DNA from: Symbiodinium natans | Lineage: Eukaryota; Sar; Dinophyceae; Suessiales; Symbiodiniaceae | Direction of reading: 5' to 3' | Assembly: GCA_905221605.1 (NCBI GenBank) | Contig: CAJNDS010002185.1 | Location: 124,001-188,000, forward strand | DNA length: 64,000 bases | Shown here: in pieces, positions 33,201-45,200 of the stretch | Layout of the letters: each line of letters starts with the position of its first letter | How positions within the stretch are numbered: position 1 is the stretch's first letter | Notes under the pieces: model-generated | The model's input: only the letters and a program-made list of their open reading frames with translations | The model's database searches: none | Told to the model about the DNA's origin: nothing | Position numbers and translations under genes: made by a program

Positions 33201-36200
33201 CCAGCATCCTTCAAGAGCCTCGCCAGATTTCTATTGCTTGGATGTCCCGCTGAGTTGTGGAATCTACGCAGCTTATTAAGCCAATCCTTCATGTCACTCT
33301 CTGATGGCTTGTTGTCTGAGGGCTCCACAGGTTCAGCTTCATGCTGCTCTTCTTCTTCGGGATCCACTTCAAAGGCTCCATCCTCATCCATGCGAATGGA
33401 CACCGGCATCACCTCTTGAAAGTCCGACGAACCCACGAAGTAGCTTGTCCCCTCATGACCATCTTTTCTCACAAGACGTCGTCGGGCGACTGCAGGTTGG
33501 AGAAGGTCACGACGAACTTCTTCCTCTGTGACAGTGGGATCATCGGCACGATGGAGGTTCTTGAGAGCCTTTGAGTTGAACAACTGCTCTCTCCAAGAGC
33601 GTGCCACCGAAGAGGCGAAACGCCAAGGAAAGTCAAGACGATGTTCTCCATCCATGCACCAAAGGGGCACATGTTTGTGGTCCTGCACACAAGTCTTGGT
33701 TTTGTACAGGAAGTGGAAGTCGGAGCACGTTGTTTTGATCATCCACCTTTTCTGAATGAACTGAGGAGGGCCTGTGGCAATGCCAGGCCTTTCCATGCCG
33801 TATCGACACCCATCAACTCGACAAGATAGCCATTCGCGACCACGATCCCAGAGGCCCTGCGCGAACTCTTTCATGACGTTATCCTTCCATCCATCGGAGT
33901 CTGGAGGCCACACGATGAACACCTGAAGTTGGGGTAGCCGGTCGAGGCACCACAAGAGAAGATCACACACTCGACGGAGGACTTGTCGTTCTTGTCTTCG
34001 ACGACGATGCGCAACGTCAATTTGCCTCTGGGAACCATCATGCAATGTTTTCCATGGAGACCAACGATCTGGACGGGGAGTGAACCACACACGCTGAGGT
34101 CTCTGTTTCAAGAAGAGGTCTCTCAACTGCACGAAGGTGTCCTTCTTATAGAGGTCGTACCCATGAGTGTGTCCTATGCATTTGCTGCTTAAGCCCTCTT
34201 GCAAGCATGCCACTGAAAGCATTGAGTCAGGATGACCTCCAAGCTCCCACACATTGAACTGATTCTTCTCAGTCAAGCATGCTTGTAGTTCACGATGCCC
34301 AGTTGCTATCATCACAGAAGCCATTGCCAGGATGCTGCGCGCAATCTTCATGGGCATCTCTTTTCTCGCACTCACGGGGACTCGGCTGGGTGCTGTACGG
34401 CCTCCCAGCTGTGCGTTGACGGGGACGAAGAGGCTGTCGCTATCGGCTTTCCCACCAGACCGTCTTCCATCTCCACGGCATTCGGATTGAGGCTCAGGTC
34501 CGCGTCGTGGTATCCTGAAGTGAACACGACCTCGGGGGCTGCTGACGGCTTCGCCTTCGGGAAGGAGTTTGGAGGTGTTGTTTTCACTGTCGGAGCCGTC
34601 GCCGGGATGACTCCACGCTGCTTTAACAGCTGTCCGTAGCGATGCTTGGCATACTCCATCTCCATGGCCACCTTCACCAGGTCCTTGTCTGGCATCTGCT
34701 CGCCCAGGTCCTGTTGGAGAGTGGCCATTGCCCTCTGCACCGTCACCGGGTTCTCCACCTTGGTGTCCGAGCTGGGAGCTCCTTCCCGGGGAATGTAGCG
34801 AACGCGAAGAGCACACACGCCGCACTCTGTCCACTGGCCGTACCTGTTGCTTCCAGTGTGTAAGCTGGAATGCTTGCCGAAACAGGGCCACCCTGTCTTG
34901 GACGATCTGATGTCTCGAGGATCTGCTGGGATTGTCCTGCTCTCGTCCAAGGGGGGCGCTTGCTTCTTCTCGACTTTGGGCGGCATGAGCAACGATGTTC
35001 TTGGAGGGGATGTTGTCGGAGTTAGGTAGTGGCGAGGCAAGAGGCATCCTCGAGCCAAGGTGCTGTTGTCCATCGGCAGCGCGTGAACGCTGACCCCGCT
35101 GCACAATCAAAGTGTGTCTCTCGGCTGCACTCATGGTGGGTATCTTATCAGAAACCATCAGCTCTTCCGACATGATTTCCAGAGGATACATGTACTGCAA
35201 GGGGAGGTCCTGGTCTGTTCCGGGAAGTGCGATGCTTGGGGTAGGAGGATGAACTTGCACAACCACGTGACAGTGACCCTCTGAGCAGGCCTTACCTCCA
35301 GTGAGGTAGTCCACGATGTCGATGGCGAAGTGGCCTTTGGAGGTTTGTGTCAGGTACTGTTCACTCTTCGGCTCACTGAGGTTTGCCTTGTCGGTTGCAT
35401 TAATGAAGAAACCATCGTTGAAGTCAATGATCATCCCTGCACCCTGCGAACCCAAGTGACTCATCCCAACCAAAATAGGTACCAACATATCATCTCTGAA
35501 CCACTTCTCCACATACTCCGGGGGGTTCGGCAAGGCATACACACCAAAACTCTTCGTAGAACCCGACAAGGACGATGAAATCTCCGCATGGAACTGCGCC
35601 CTTCCCCAGGAACCAGAACCATACCGAAAATATGGCCGACGGGACTGGTCCACCTTGATGGTGGCAGAGCGGTCTCTCTCCAAAACAGCATTGATGAGGC
35701 GCTGTACACTGGCTTCCGGACCAGCAGATGCTGTTGCTCCACTGTCCACAAGCCCACAATTCGGAGAAACGGCGTCGCCACGAGTGGCAACATTGAAGTC
35801 GAGAGTCAGCCCTTGGTCGGCTGCTCCCAACATCTCAAGGCCATAGGCGTTCACTCCAGGAACAGAGCTTCGGAACGGGGTCTTTCCTCGGCCCTTCCAT
35901 CCTTTCGATAGCCCGAAGTGACTCTTGCCGAACGTGCCCTTCTTTCCCTTGCCCTTCTGGATGGCGAAGTTGTCGTAGTCATAGTAGTCGTAGCCCCAGT
36001 CCTCGCCGATGTAGAAGGACTGCTTTCCTTTGCCTCGCACCACAGTGCAATCTCGAGCCATGTGGCCCGCACGACCGCACTTGAAGCACACGGTGTTGCC
36101 CTTGCCTCCTGGAGACACAACGGCTGCACTCATCCCTTTGCCAAAGCCACGATCTTTTCGAAGCTCTGACGTTGCCCTCTGAGCTCTCTTCCATGTCATC

Positions 36201-39200
36201 GCTGCCTCGCTTGCCATCAACTCAGCAGCTCGCTCAGCCTGAAGCGCTTCTCGCACAGCTGGGTCTTCCAGCTCACTGGCCGTGAGCTCTTCCATATTTT
36301 CTTGCGCCATCACATCTCCCTCAGGCCATCGCTCTTCCACATGGTAACCATGCCAATCTGCCCAAGGATCGTCCTCTTTTGTCTCGTGCCAGCCAGGAAA
36401 CTCTTGGTGCCACATGGCATCCTCGTCCCATCCTTGCTGCTCCATGACATAGGACTGGTGATGGTGAGGGCTTGTTGGCGCCATCCTTCGTGCGCCTGAA
36501 AGCTGCTCGTCCCAAAGCACCTGCAAGGCATTGCTGATGCTCTCAAAGTCCAACCTGTTTCTGGTTGCAGAAAGAACATCACGACGTTCATCCAAGCTCA
36601 AGGATGCCGCCTGCAAGAGACGCCAGCCCCGAAGAACATCCAAAATGAACGAGTCATACGTGTCCTCCTCTGCCTGGACAAACGCAGCCGCTGCACCTGC
36701 CGGTGACCTTGGAGTTGGCTCAGGTTGGGGGACCGGGCTGTCTCCCTGAGGCTGCTTCTGCGTCGACTCTGCTGCTCCGCTCGGACGATGGTGTGGGGAA
36801 CTTCCAGTCTGACTGCCTGGGGGTGTTGCTTCTGGCTTTCCCCTGGCATTGGAGTCCGTCCCTTCATCATCTCCAGGTGCCTCAGAGTTGTCCCCACCAC
36901 CTTCCTTGCGAAGAAGACTTTCTAAGCCGAACAACTGCTTATCTACGGACAGGCCCTGACGTTCATCTCGAAGACGAAGAAGTGCTTCCTGGAACTCCTC
37001 AAAGCCAAGTGTCTCACGCACCAAGAACGTCGTGATGGGCTCTCCTGGATTTCTCTTGAACTGAAAGTACTGGTTCATGATGGCTGCCGCGTTTGGCAAA
37101 GAGCGGCGGACAAGCGGGGAAGAAGCCAGCTTTCTCACATAGGTCAAGACACCCTGATCTCCATCAAACTCGTCTTGGTGCCATGACATCGCCAACAAAC
37201 GTGCCGAGCCAGTAAGTCTGCTGATTAACCTGGTTGCAAGGTAGCGTCTTTGATTGTGTTTTGTTCCCTGCACATACCAGGCCACCTCTCTCGCATACCT
37301 TCGCCAGCCCTTTGGGTGACCATCCCACGTTGGAATGGCCGAGGCACCTCCGTCTTGCTCAAAAGGCATTGCTGTTTCACCAAGTCCGGTTCTTCAGACA
37401 GAGCCCAGCTCACTCACTGCGAAAACCGCAGCCAGTGAGACGGACACTCCCTGAAGTGGGGACGAAGCCCCTCGAGGACGAAGTCAAGGACACTAGTTCC
37501 ACAGCCGCGAGCAAGAAGAAGTGCCAGCCCTGGATCTCGGAGCCTTGCTCCGCTACCAGTGCGATTGCGGAGCAAGCGCACTGGAGCTGATGATGAAGTC
37601 GAAGGGAATCTGGGGCTCTGACTTCTCCAAAGGTTATGCCAGGAATGTTGGCACTATGGCAAGCTCAGATGCGAGCTGTTTTCCGTGCTTCACGCAGCTC
37701 AAGATTCGGCTACGAAAAAAGGGGCCCCTGAAAGCCAAGACACATCGGATGAAGACGCGCCTCAGTCAACCTCACAGCATCACTTTCGCAATTTAGGGTT
37801 TTAGGACTTCAGGGGAGAATTTACTAGGGCTTTAGGACTTTAAGGCATTCAGGGGTGTTGGCAATTGAGGGGTTTCAGGATTTGGGGCTTCTTTGGGTTT
37901 GGGCTTTTGGGCTTGTGGGCTTCGGGAATCCATTCCTCACCAGCCCTCCTAAGCCACAATCCCAGACCCTCACGCCCAGAACTCTGAAGGCCAAAGCCAC
38001 TTCATCGGCTCCTTGGCGTTGAGGGTTCCTAACCCTAAGCCCGAAACCCTACACCCTAACCCCCCCTAAACCCTAAACCCTAAACTAAGCCCTAAACCCT
38101 AAACCCTAAACCCTACACCTCCAAGCTTTGCATGCCGGAAGCTATTGCGTCAGACACGTCTGGCTCGGGAGTTCGGCCTTTCGGCCCAGGACGTCCGCAC
38201 CCAGCACGGCCACATAGCCCAGGATGTCGGCCCCGTTCCTGGGTCTCAGGGCTCTGTGGGTCGGCTCTTGGTCGAAAATTCGGGGTTTAGGGTTTAGGGT
38301 TTAGGGTTTAGGGTTTGGGGTTTAGGGTTTAGGGTTTAGGGTTTAGGGTTTAGGGTTTAGGGCGTGCCAGACGGGAGCGCGCTTTGGGAGCGTGCGGTAG
38401 TCTGCAGACCTACCCACCCCAAGACCGCCCATTACAACTCTCAAGGAGTTAAAACCTTTTTTTTACAAAGCATCACATGAGTCAGCACTCACACCCTTTT
38501 TGGGGATTTCCACAAGGTGCGTGGACCAGGCGCAAAGCTGCAGCAGACGGAAACGAGGCAGGGTCCGTGAAGACAGCTTGGGTTGGCGCGAAGGGGCTAA
38601 GGGATGGGCCAGGAACAGAGAAAGGCAGCGAGGGGTGGCGCGAAGGGGCTCCAGCCAGGAAGAACACACAGTGAACAGCTTGGGTTAACCAAAAAAAACC
38701 ACGAAAACAAGGCTGGTAGCTTGGCTTGGCGCGAACGGGGTAAGGTGGGGTGCCGAACCAGGGTCAGGACCAGGCACAAAGTTGCAGCAAACGGAAGCGA
38801 GGCAGGACAGATTGGTTTGGCGCGAAGGGGCTAAAGCCAGAGGGAAAGCCCCGAAACAGAACACAAACTGGTGCGCGGACAGCTTGGCTTGGCGCAAGGG
38901 GGTAAGATGACTCGAACAGGCCAGAGGTCAGGGCCAGGACCGCAAAACTAGTCAGGGTCAGGGTCGGTCAGGGTCAGGATCAGGGTCAGGGCCAAACCAG
39001 GACCAGGTTAGGGCAGGGCCAAGGTCAGGGGGGTCAGGGCCAAGGCCAGGGCCAGGGCCAGGGTCAGGGTCAGGGCTAGGTCAGGGCCAAAACCAAAGCC
39101 AGGGTCAGGGCCAGGGCACTTGCCAGGCCAGAGCCAGGGGCAGAGACAGGCCAAAGCCCAGGGCCAGGGCCAGGGCCAGGGCCAGGGCCAGGGCCAGGGC

Positions 39201-42200
39201 CAGGGCCAGGCAGGGCCACCAGGGGCCAAGGGCTTTTTGGCCAGAGCCCTGCCTGCCCCAACAAAACGGCCCCTGGTCCCCTCAGCCGAGCGGACGGGGG
39301 TGATGGACCAGGGGTCTCAAGAGGCCGTCCCAGGGGGCCCTCCAGTGCAGGACCCAACCGGTGCGCGGACAGCTTGGGGTTGAGGGCAAAAAAAGAAAAT
39401 ACAGTGACAACTGCTGACTCGGCCTGTGCCTGCCTGGAGGGTAAGCCAGCCTGGAGGCCAGCTCGGTCGCCCGCCTGGGGCTCCCTCGCAGGGTCTCACT
39501 GAGCGCTCGACCAGCGCCCGCCTACCCCAAAAGACAAGAGAGTGGGGTGGCGGGCGGGTTTAGGGTTTGGGGCTTCTTCAACCCCTCCCGCCGCAGCTCA
39601 ACCCAGGCAAGGGTCAGCAAAGCCGAGTTGGTGTAAAGATTCTCGGACAGCTTGCCCGCAGAGTAGCTGAGCCCGTAGGAGCCGCAGCCGCAGGCCAGGA
39701 AGCAGGCCGCTAGCTTCAACGCCCCTGGCTTCCAAGATTTAGGGATGTTTAGGGTTTTAGGGTTTTAGGGTTTAGGGTTTAGGGTTTAGGGTTTAGGGTT
39801 TAGGGATCTCATGAGTCAGGGGCTTGAAGAAGATGCTTTTCGGGTTCCCTCCACCATGAAGGAACGTACTATCGTAATCGTCCATCTTTTAGGAACCCTC
39901 TTTGGATACATGCAACCCAAACGTCCTTACTAACCAAGCTCATGGAGCATAAAGCTCGAGATCCGAGCGAAAGTTGACTAAGTCTCGTAACCCCCGATAG
40001 ACAGGTTCCACTGATATACCCGAAGCCCTAAACACTAAACCCTAAACGCCCAAAACCCTAAAACAATAACCCCAAACCCTAAACCAATAGGGCGCCCACA
40101 TTCTTCAAGGGGGTTCTTCAAACGGTCCTTGGAAAGGTCACCCAAGCCCCTGGCGTAGAGCCGAAAGGGGCCCAAGGTAAAACCGCCTTGAGGCCTAGGG
40201 GGCTTAGGCTTAGGTCAGCGACTTTCCAGGGTTCAGGGTTCCGGGTTTAGGGTGTAGGGTTTCGGGCCTGTTCCGAGATTCTCTTTTTCCAACCGATTGG
40301 CAGAGATCTAACTCTCTAACTCAGGGGCTTTTGCGAGCCAACTTCAGGGTGGAGGGGTTAGGGTTGCAGCATTTAGGGCCCAAATTTCTGTACCAATCTT
40401 TATGGAACTACCTCTGGGCACCCCGGATTCTGCAATGGAAACTACAACCCTGAACCCTAAACCATAAACCCTAAACCCTCTGGGCAATCTTATAAATGTA
40501 AAGTGCCAAGCGACCGGAGATTTCGGGACCGGACATGCCGCTCGCATCCTCGGGATGTAATCGTGCTGGCTCATCCGATCTCAAGAGGGTTTGGGGGGAG
40601 GGGGTGCACGAAACAGCCTAGGCCCCGGCAGCTATAACCCCCAAAATCCTAAACCCAAATCCCTAACTCTAAGCCCCGAACTCGAAACCCCTACTAGCTA
40701 AGTTGTGCAGAACATCCGTTAGAATGTGTTTGTCTGATGCACCATAGCCCCTGAGGCCCAGATTCCGACTTCTGCGTGCTACGCTTGGCCACGGCCGCAG
40801 GTAGTGACCGGAGCAACTCCAGGGGCTTTTGGAAGCCTCTGGGGCCCCAGAATTCACATTGCGAGGTTCAGGGTTTAGGTTTAGGGTTTAGGGTATAGGG
40901 TTTAGGGTTTTTCCTATTTCCTCTGATAGGATTCATTAAAATTTGGGTGATAAGGCGGACCCCCCTTTTAAAAGGGATCCCAAAAAGGGACCCTACCCAT
41001 GAAGGGGGGTTTAGGAGGTTTAGGGTTTTTTTGGTTCAGGGATGCAGGGATTCAGGGTTCTAGGGTTTAGGCTTTTAGGGGTGTTGTGGTTTTGGGTTGA
41101 CTTGGGCTCCTATAGCATTCAGTCGTATTTCGCAAGCGGAGGGTGCGTGCAGGCAGGGTTAGGACCTATAGGGCTCAGGGCGCCCGGGCACCCCAGTGGT
41201 CCTAGACCCAAAACCTCAAAACCCCGAGCCCCTATAGGGGCTTGTAAGCCCTAAACCCGAAAGCCCTCATCCCAAGAGGCACCTAGGAAAAAAGATGGTT
41301 TCAGAGGGGCTTATAAGGAAACCGAGGTCCTATAAGAAAAAAGGGGAATGAGCGCCTACTCTGAGGGTTTAGGGTTTAGGATTTTGGGCTTGGGGTTCAG
41401 GGTTTAGGGTTCAGGTCTCATGCCGAAGAGCACAAGAGCAGCGCCAAGAACGGCGGCAAGGCGCACCACAACAGCGCGTCGATTCGCCAATCCAGCGACC
41501 TCGGGGGATCTTTGGAGTTTCGGGTAGATCTGGGTTTGGTCCGAAACCCGAAACCCCCGAACCCTGGACCCTAAACCCGAAACCCTGATTAAGCCCCATG
41601 GAACCCGAATCCCAATCCGAAACACCCCGCCGAGGAGCTGCGTGGCCCCACAGAAGATGGCCCTGGCTTTTGCGCGGGGCGCTCGTCCCCGACACCCCAT
41701 CGCGCTTCTGCTGCTTAGCATGGGTTTTGGGGTCCCAAGAACATCACATGAGTCAAGCTGATAGGGCGTTAAGGTGCAGGGGTGGTGCATGCTAAGGGTC
41801 CAGGGCTATAGGGTCCTGAGCCTAACGATCCCCCGGAACCTAAGCAGGACGAGGGCGACCTCTCTTTGTCTGGTGAAACTCTAGAAGGGAAGCCCTACCC
41901 AAGAAACTACCACCGGGCGAGTTTCCTAGGGTTCCTACAGCTCTTCAAGTGCCCATTAGTCTAGGGTTCCCAATTTTTACCCTAAACCCTAAACCCTAAA
42001 CCCTAAACCCTGAACCCTAAACCCTGAACCCCAAAGCTCCCTTTTCATTGTCCAGGGCTTCAAGCGCGACCGCGCGCACATGAGGATGGCGATGATGGAG
42101 TAGGCAGTGTTGATGAAGGCCATCGCCTGCCATGGCTGCGACTTACAGGGTCCTTATGGGGTTTAGGGTTTAGGGTTTAGGGTTCGTATAGGGTTCCATC

Positions 42201-45200
42201 TACACCCTGCCCAAAAAACCCTGAAACTCTACCACCCTATTGACCATGTGCCGAAACCCTGCAACACCGTTAAGCCGCAATCCTGAAAAGCCCTCAAGCG
42301 CTGCAAGAGAGAGCTTGTGAGCTGAAGCGCGACGGGTCTTTCGCGAAATTTAAGGTTTAGGGTTTAGGGTTTAGGGTTTAGGGTTTAGGGTTTAGGGTTT
42401 AGGGTTTAGGGTTTAGGGTTTAGGGTTTAGGGTTTAGGGTACCCCGAATATACCCCCAAACATACCGTGAAAATTCTTAAGGGCAACACCCAAGAAAGGG
42501 CGGCTGATTTGGGAAACCCCTGTGTCCAGGTAACTGCAGGGGCCTGAACCTTGCAGGTGTTAAGGGTTTCTTGGGAGGTTCGGGTTAGGGCTCCTTTGCA
42601 TCCCTGCATCCTCACGTGGCCACAAAAACATTTCGTGCGGGCGCGCCGTTAAAGTCACTTACCGGCCCAAGGCCCCACATCGGGTTTACAGGGCTTGTAT
42701 AGGGTTCATATATAGGGTTCATATAGGGTTCATATAGGGCTTACAGGGCTTGTAGGGATGGTTTAGGATAAACAGTCGATTTGGGCCCTCGCACGCGGTC
42801 TGAGGACTTCACTTTTTCGGGAGGCGGGGAGGGGGGAGGGCTGCTTGAGGGTTTCTGGGTGTAGGGCTTTGAAGTCTATAGGCATCCTTAAGTAAATAGA
42901 ATGTTTGAAATCCCGAAAAAGACAACCCCCGTTTCCAAAACGATAGATGGCATATTTCCCAGGGGCCAAGATTAGCACCCAGACGTGGCTGCTGAGAGAA
43001 GTGGGTTGGCAGGAACTGACTGCTGAGAGAAACGGGCTGGCAGGAGGGGCGTGGGGCTCCGGAAACAGCCCTACACGTAGTTACAATGTTACAATTTTTC
43101 TATGGATGCCTGAACAGACTCTCTGAAGATCTTTATGACCCGTGGCCCAGGGCTAGAAGCGTGGACCGTTTCACCGGTGAAGCGCCCCTATTGCTACACT
43201 CTATCTAACCTGCCGAGCCATTATAAAGGACAAGAAGCCACCCTGAGAAGGCGCGAGGGACACGAAACCAAGACGCGAGGGAAGGCCAGCAGGAGGCCTA
43301 GGCCCCCAAACGGGCTTCCCAAAGCTGTCTTAAACATGACCCCGCGAATATTCTATGTATGAGTTCAAAGCTTCTATGTAGCAGGGGTTCCTCATATTCT
43401 ACGTGGCCAAAAAACAAACCCCCCCGAAACCCAAATTCTATCTGTTCAAGGATGACTATACCTCAAGAACCGAAAACCTAATTTTTTTACCACTGTAAGG
43501 GCTTTATAGAAATAACCCACAAAAAGTAGATTTTGGGCTCTTAAAGTAGGGTGTGAGGGATTGAGGCTTTTTGAGGGTGTACAGGGTTGTGTGTTCGGGA
43601 CCCGGTGTGCCTGATTGCGTTGGCTGGGCGGGAGGCAGTCTTGCACGTACAGGTTCCCCACGGGCCCCGTCGCAAAAAGCAAGCCTTGGCTGATGGTTGA
43701 CTTAGTTGCTGAGTTTATAAGCCCCCCAAAAGTGTACACTTTCAGTTCTTTCGGGGATCACAGTGTCCCAAAAAGTGTAAAGTGTACTCACTCAGCCAGT
43801 AAGTTGAGGGATGTGGGGGGATTTGCGCCGGTTTGGTACAGGGTAAGGACACTGGTCACTTACGGTAGGGATGGACCCCCGATGAAACCAAAACTTTCCT
43901 AAGCCCACGGGCAGCGTCAGCGATGACTGGAACAATCTTAAGGGTTTAGTGGTCCTAGGGCCCTAAACCCCAAACCCTAAACCCTAAACCCTAAACCCTA
44001 ACCCCTAAACCCTAAACCCTAAACTGGGCCGAACCCTATCTTGGCAACAAAGGGCCCGTGACAAACCGCACGGCGGAAAGCACGTAGATGCTGCCGCCAG
44101 TGAGATGAGGAAGGGTGACCTCAGTGCATTTCGCTGGTTTGACAGCTGGGGTATATTGCCGCCCTTATAAATTATAGGCATGTATATTCTTGATACAGGG
44201 TCGACCCCAGCAAAAGGTATGCCCAATGACCTAATGACCTAATGGTTCCGATCGATCTTGTCATGTAGGTCAATCCCCAACACATCCAAAACCCGGTTCG
44301 TGCATCTGGTTTGGCACAGAGGCAGCCTGTGTGGGCTGCGTTCTGGAAACTGCTCCGGCCATGCGATGTTGGGACTTGATGTTCATATGGGTATGTCCCA
44401 TATGCATGGTACCAAGTACTATCGCCCCTAAAATCAAGCACCCCCATATTGAAATGGTCCAGATTTGGCTTATCTACCAGAACCTTCATTCGTTGAACTC
44501 CCGGGGAAGGCATAGTATGGGGGCCTGAATAATTAGAACAGGGTTTTGGGGGAGCCATTATAGTCTAGTTCCACATAAGGGAATATTGTTTGGAAATATT
44601 CCGACCCCTGCATTAGGCGCCTTCCTTGTGCCCTCGGAAATGCTTGCTGGGAGTCTGCTTCAGGCCCTAGGCTGAAACTGGCTTAGGGCTCCTAAACCCT
44701 GAAGCCTACACTTCTAAACCGCGCATCCGACACTCTTAACCCTATACCCTTAAACCCTAAACCCTAAAGCCCTAAACCCCTAAGCATAGGTCCTACACTC
44801 TTCTGCCCTACTCCTGACAGAATGGACAGCCGCGCCACTGAAAAACCGCGAGAGAAATCTGAAAGCGCTCAGGCGACCCCTAACTGTAACCTGTTCATGC
44901 GCTGATGGCCGCCTGCTACGGTAGTCTTTAAGCGCAGACTTCCGGGAACTTATGTAAAATTTTCATATACACAAGCTAGTTAACAACATACAAGTTTAAC
45001 AAACCATAAATATATAAATGTGTATATATATATATATTATTATAAGCACTTGAGGGACTGGGGCGGACTCTTCCGCACTCATCTTTTGGGCCTGGGAATG
45101 CCGAGCGGGCCGCGAGCCGAAAGGGCCCAGGAAAACTCCCTTCACCCTACACCCTACACCCTACACCCTACACCCTACACCCTACACCCTACACCCTAAA

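Larger units (their letters stand above)
29446..37790 (-). mobile_element. Full-length Ty1/copia LTR retrotransposon (8345 bp)
   Basis: Two apparently identical 231-base LTRs (29446-29676 and 37560-37790) start TG and end CA. They are flanked by a 5-base duplication, ATTTA, at 29441-29445 and 37791-37795. On the minus strand the order is 5' LTR, primer binding site, gag, protease, integrase, reverse transcriptase, RNase H, 3' LTR. Integrase before reverse transcriptase defines the copia superfamily. LTR identity implies a very recent insertion. The target lies within telomere-type repeat in the intron between exons 14 and 15 of the transporter gene, and the element shares the gene's strand. 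Confidence 0.97.

Noticed and set aside
30283-36925. Many 60-180 codon ORFs on the plus strand and in other minus frames
   Set aside because: They are shadows of the copia polyprotein, except the frame at 34372-35106, which is retained.
39008-39383. Overlapping ORFs of Trp-Pro, Gly-Pro and Gly-Gln repeats
   Set aside because: They are all translations of the CAGGGC minisatellite and appear in several frames.
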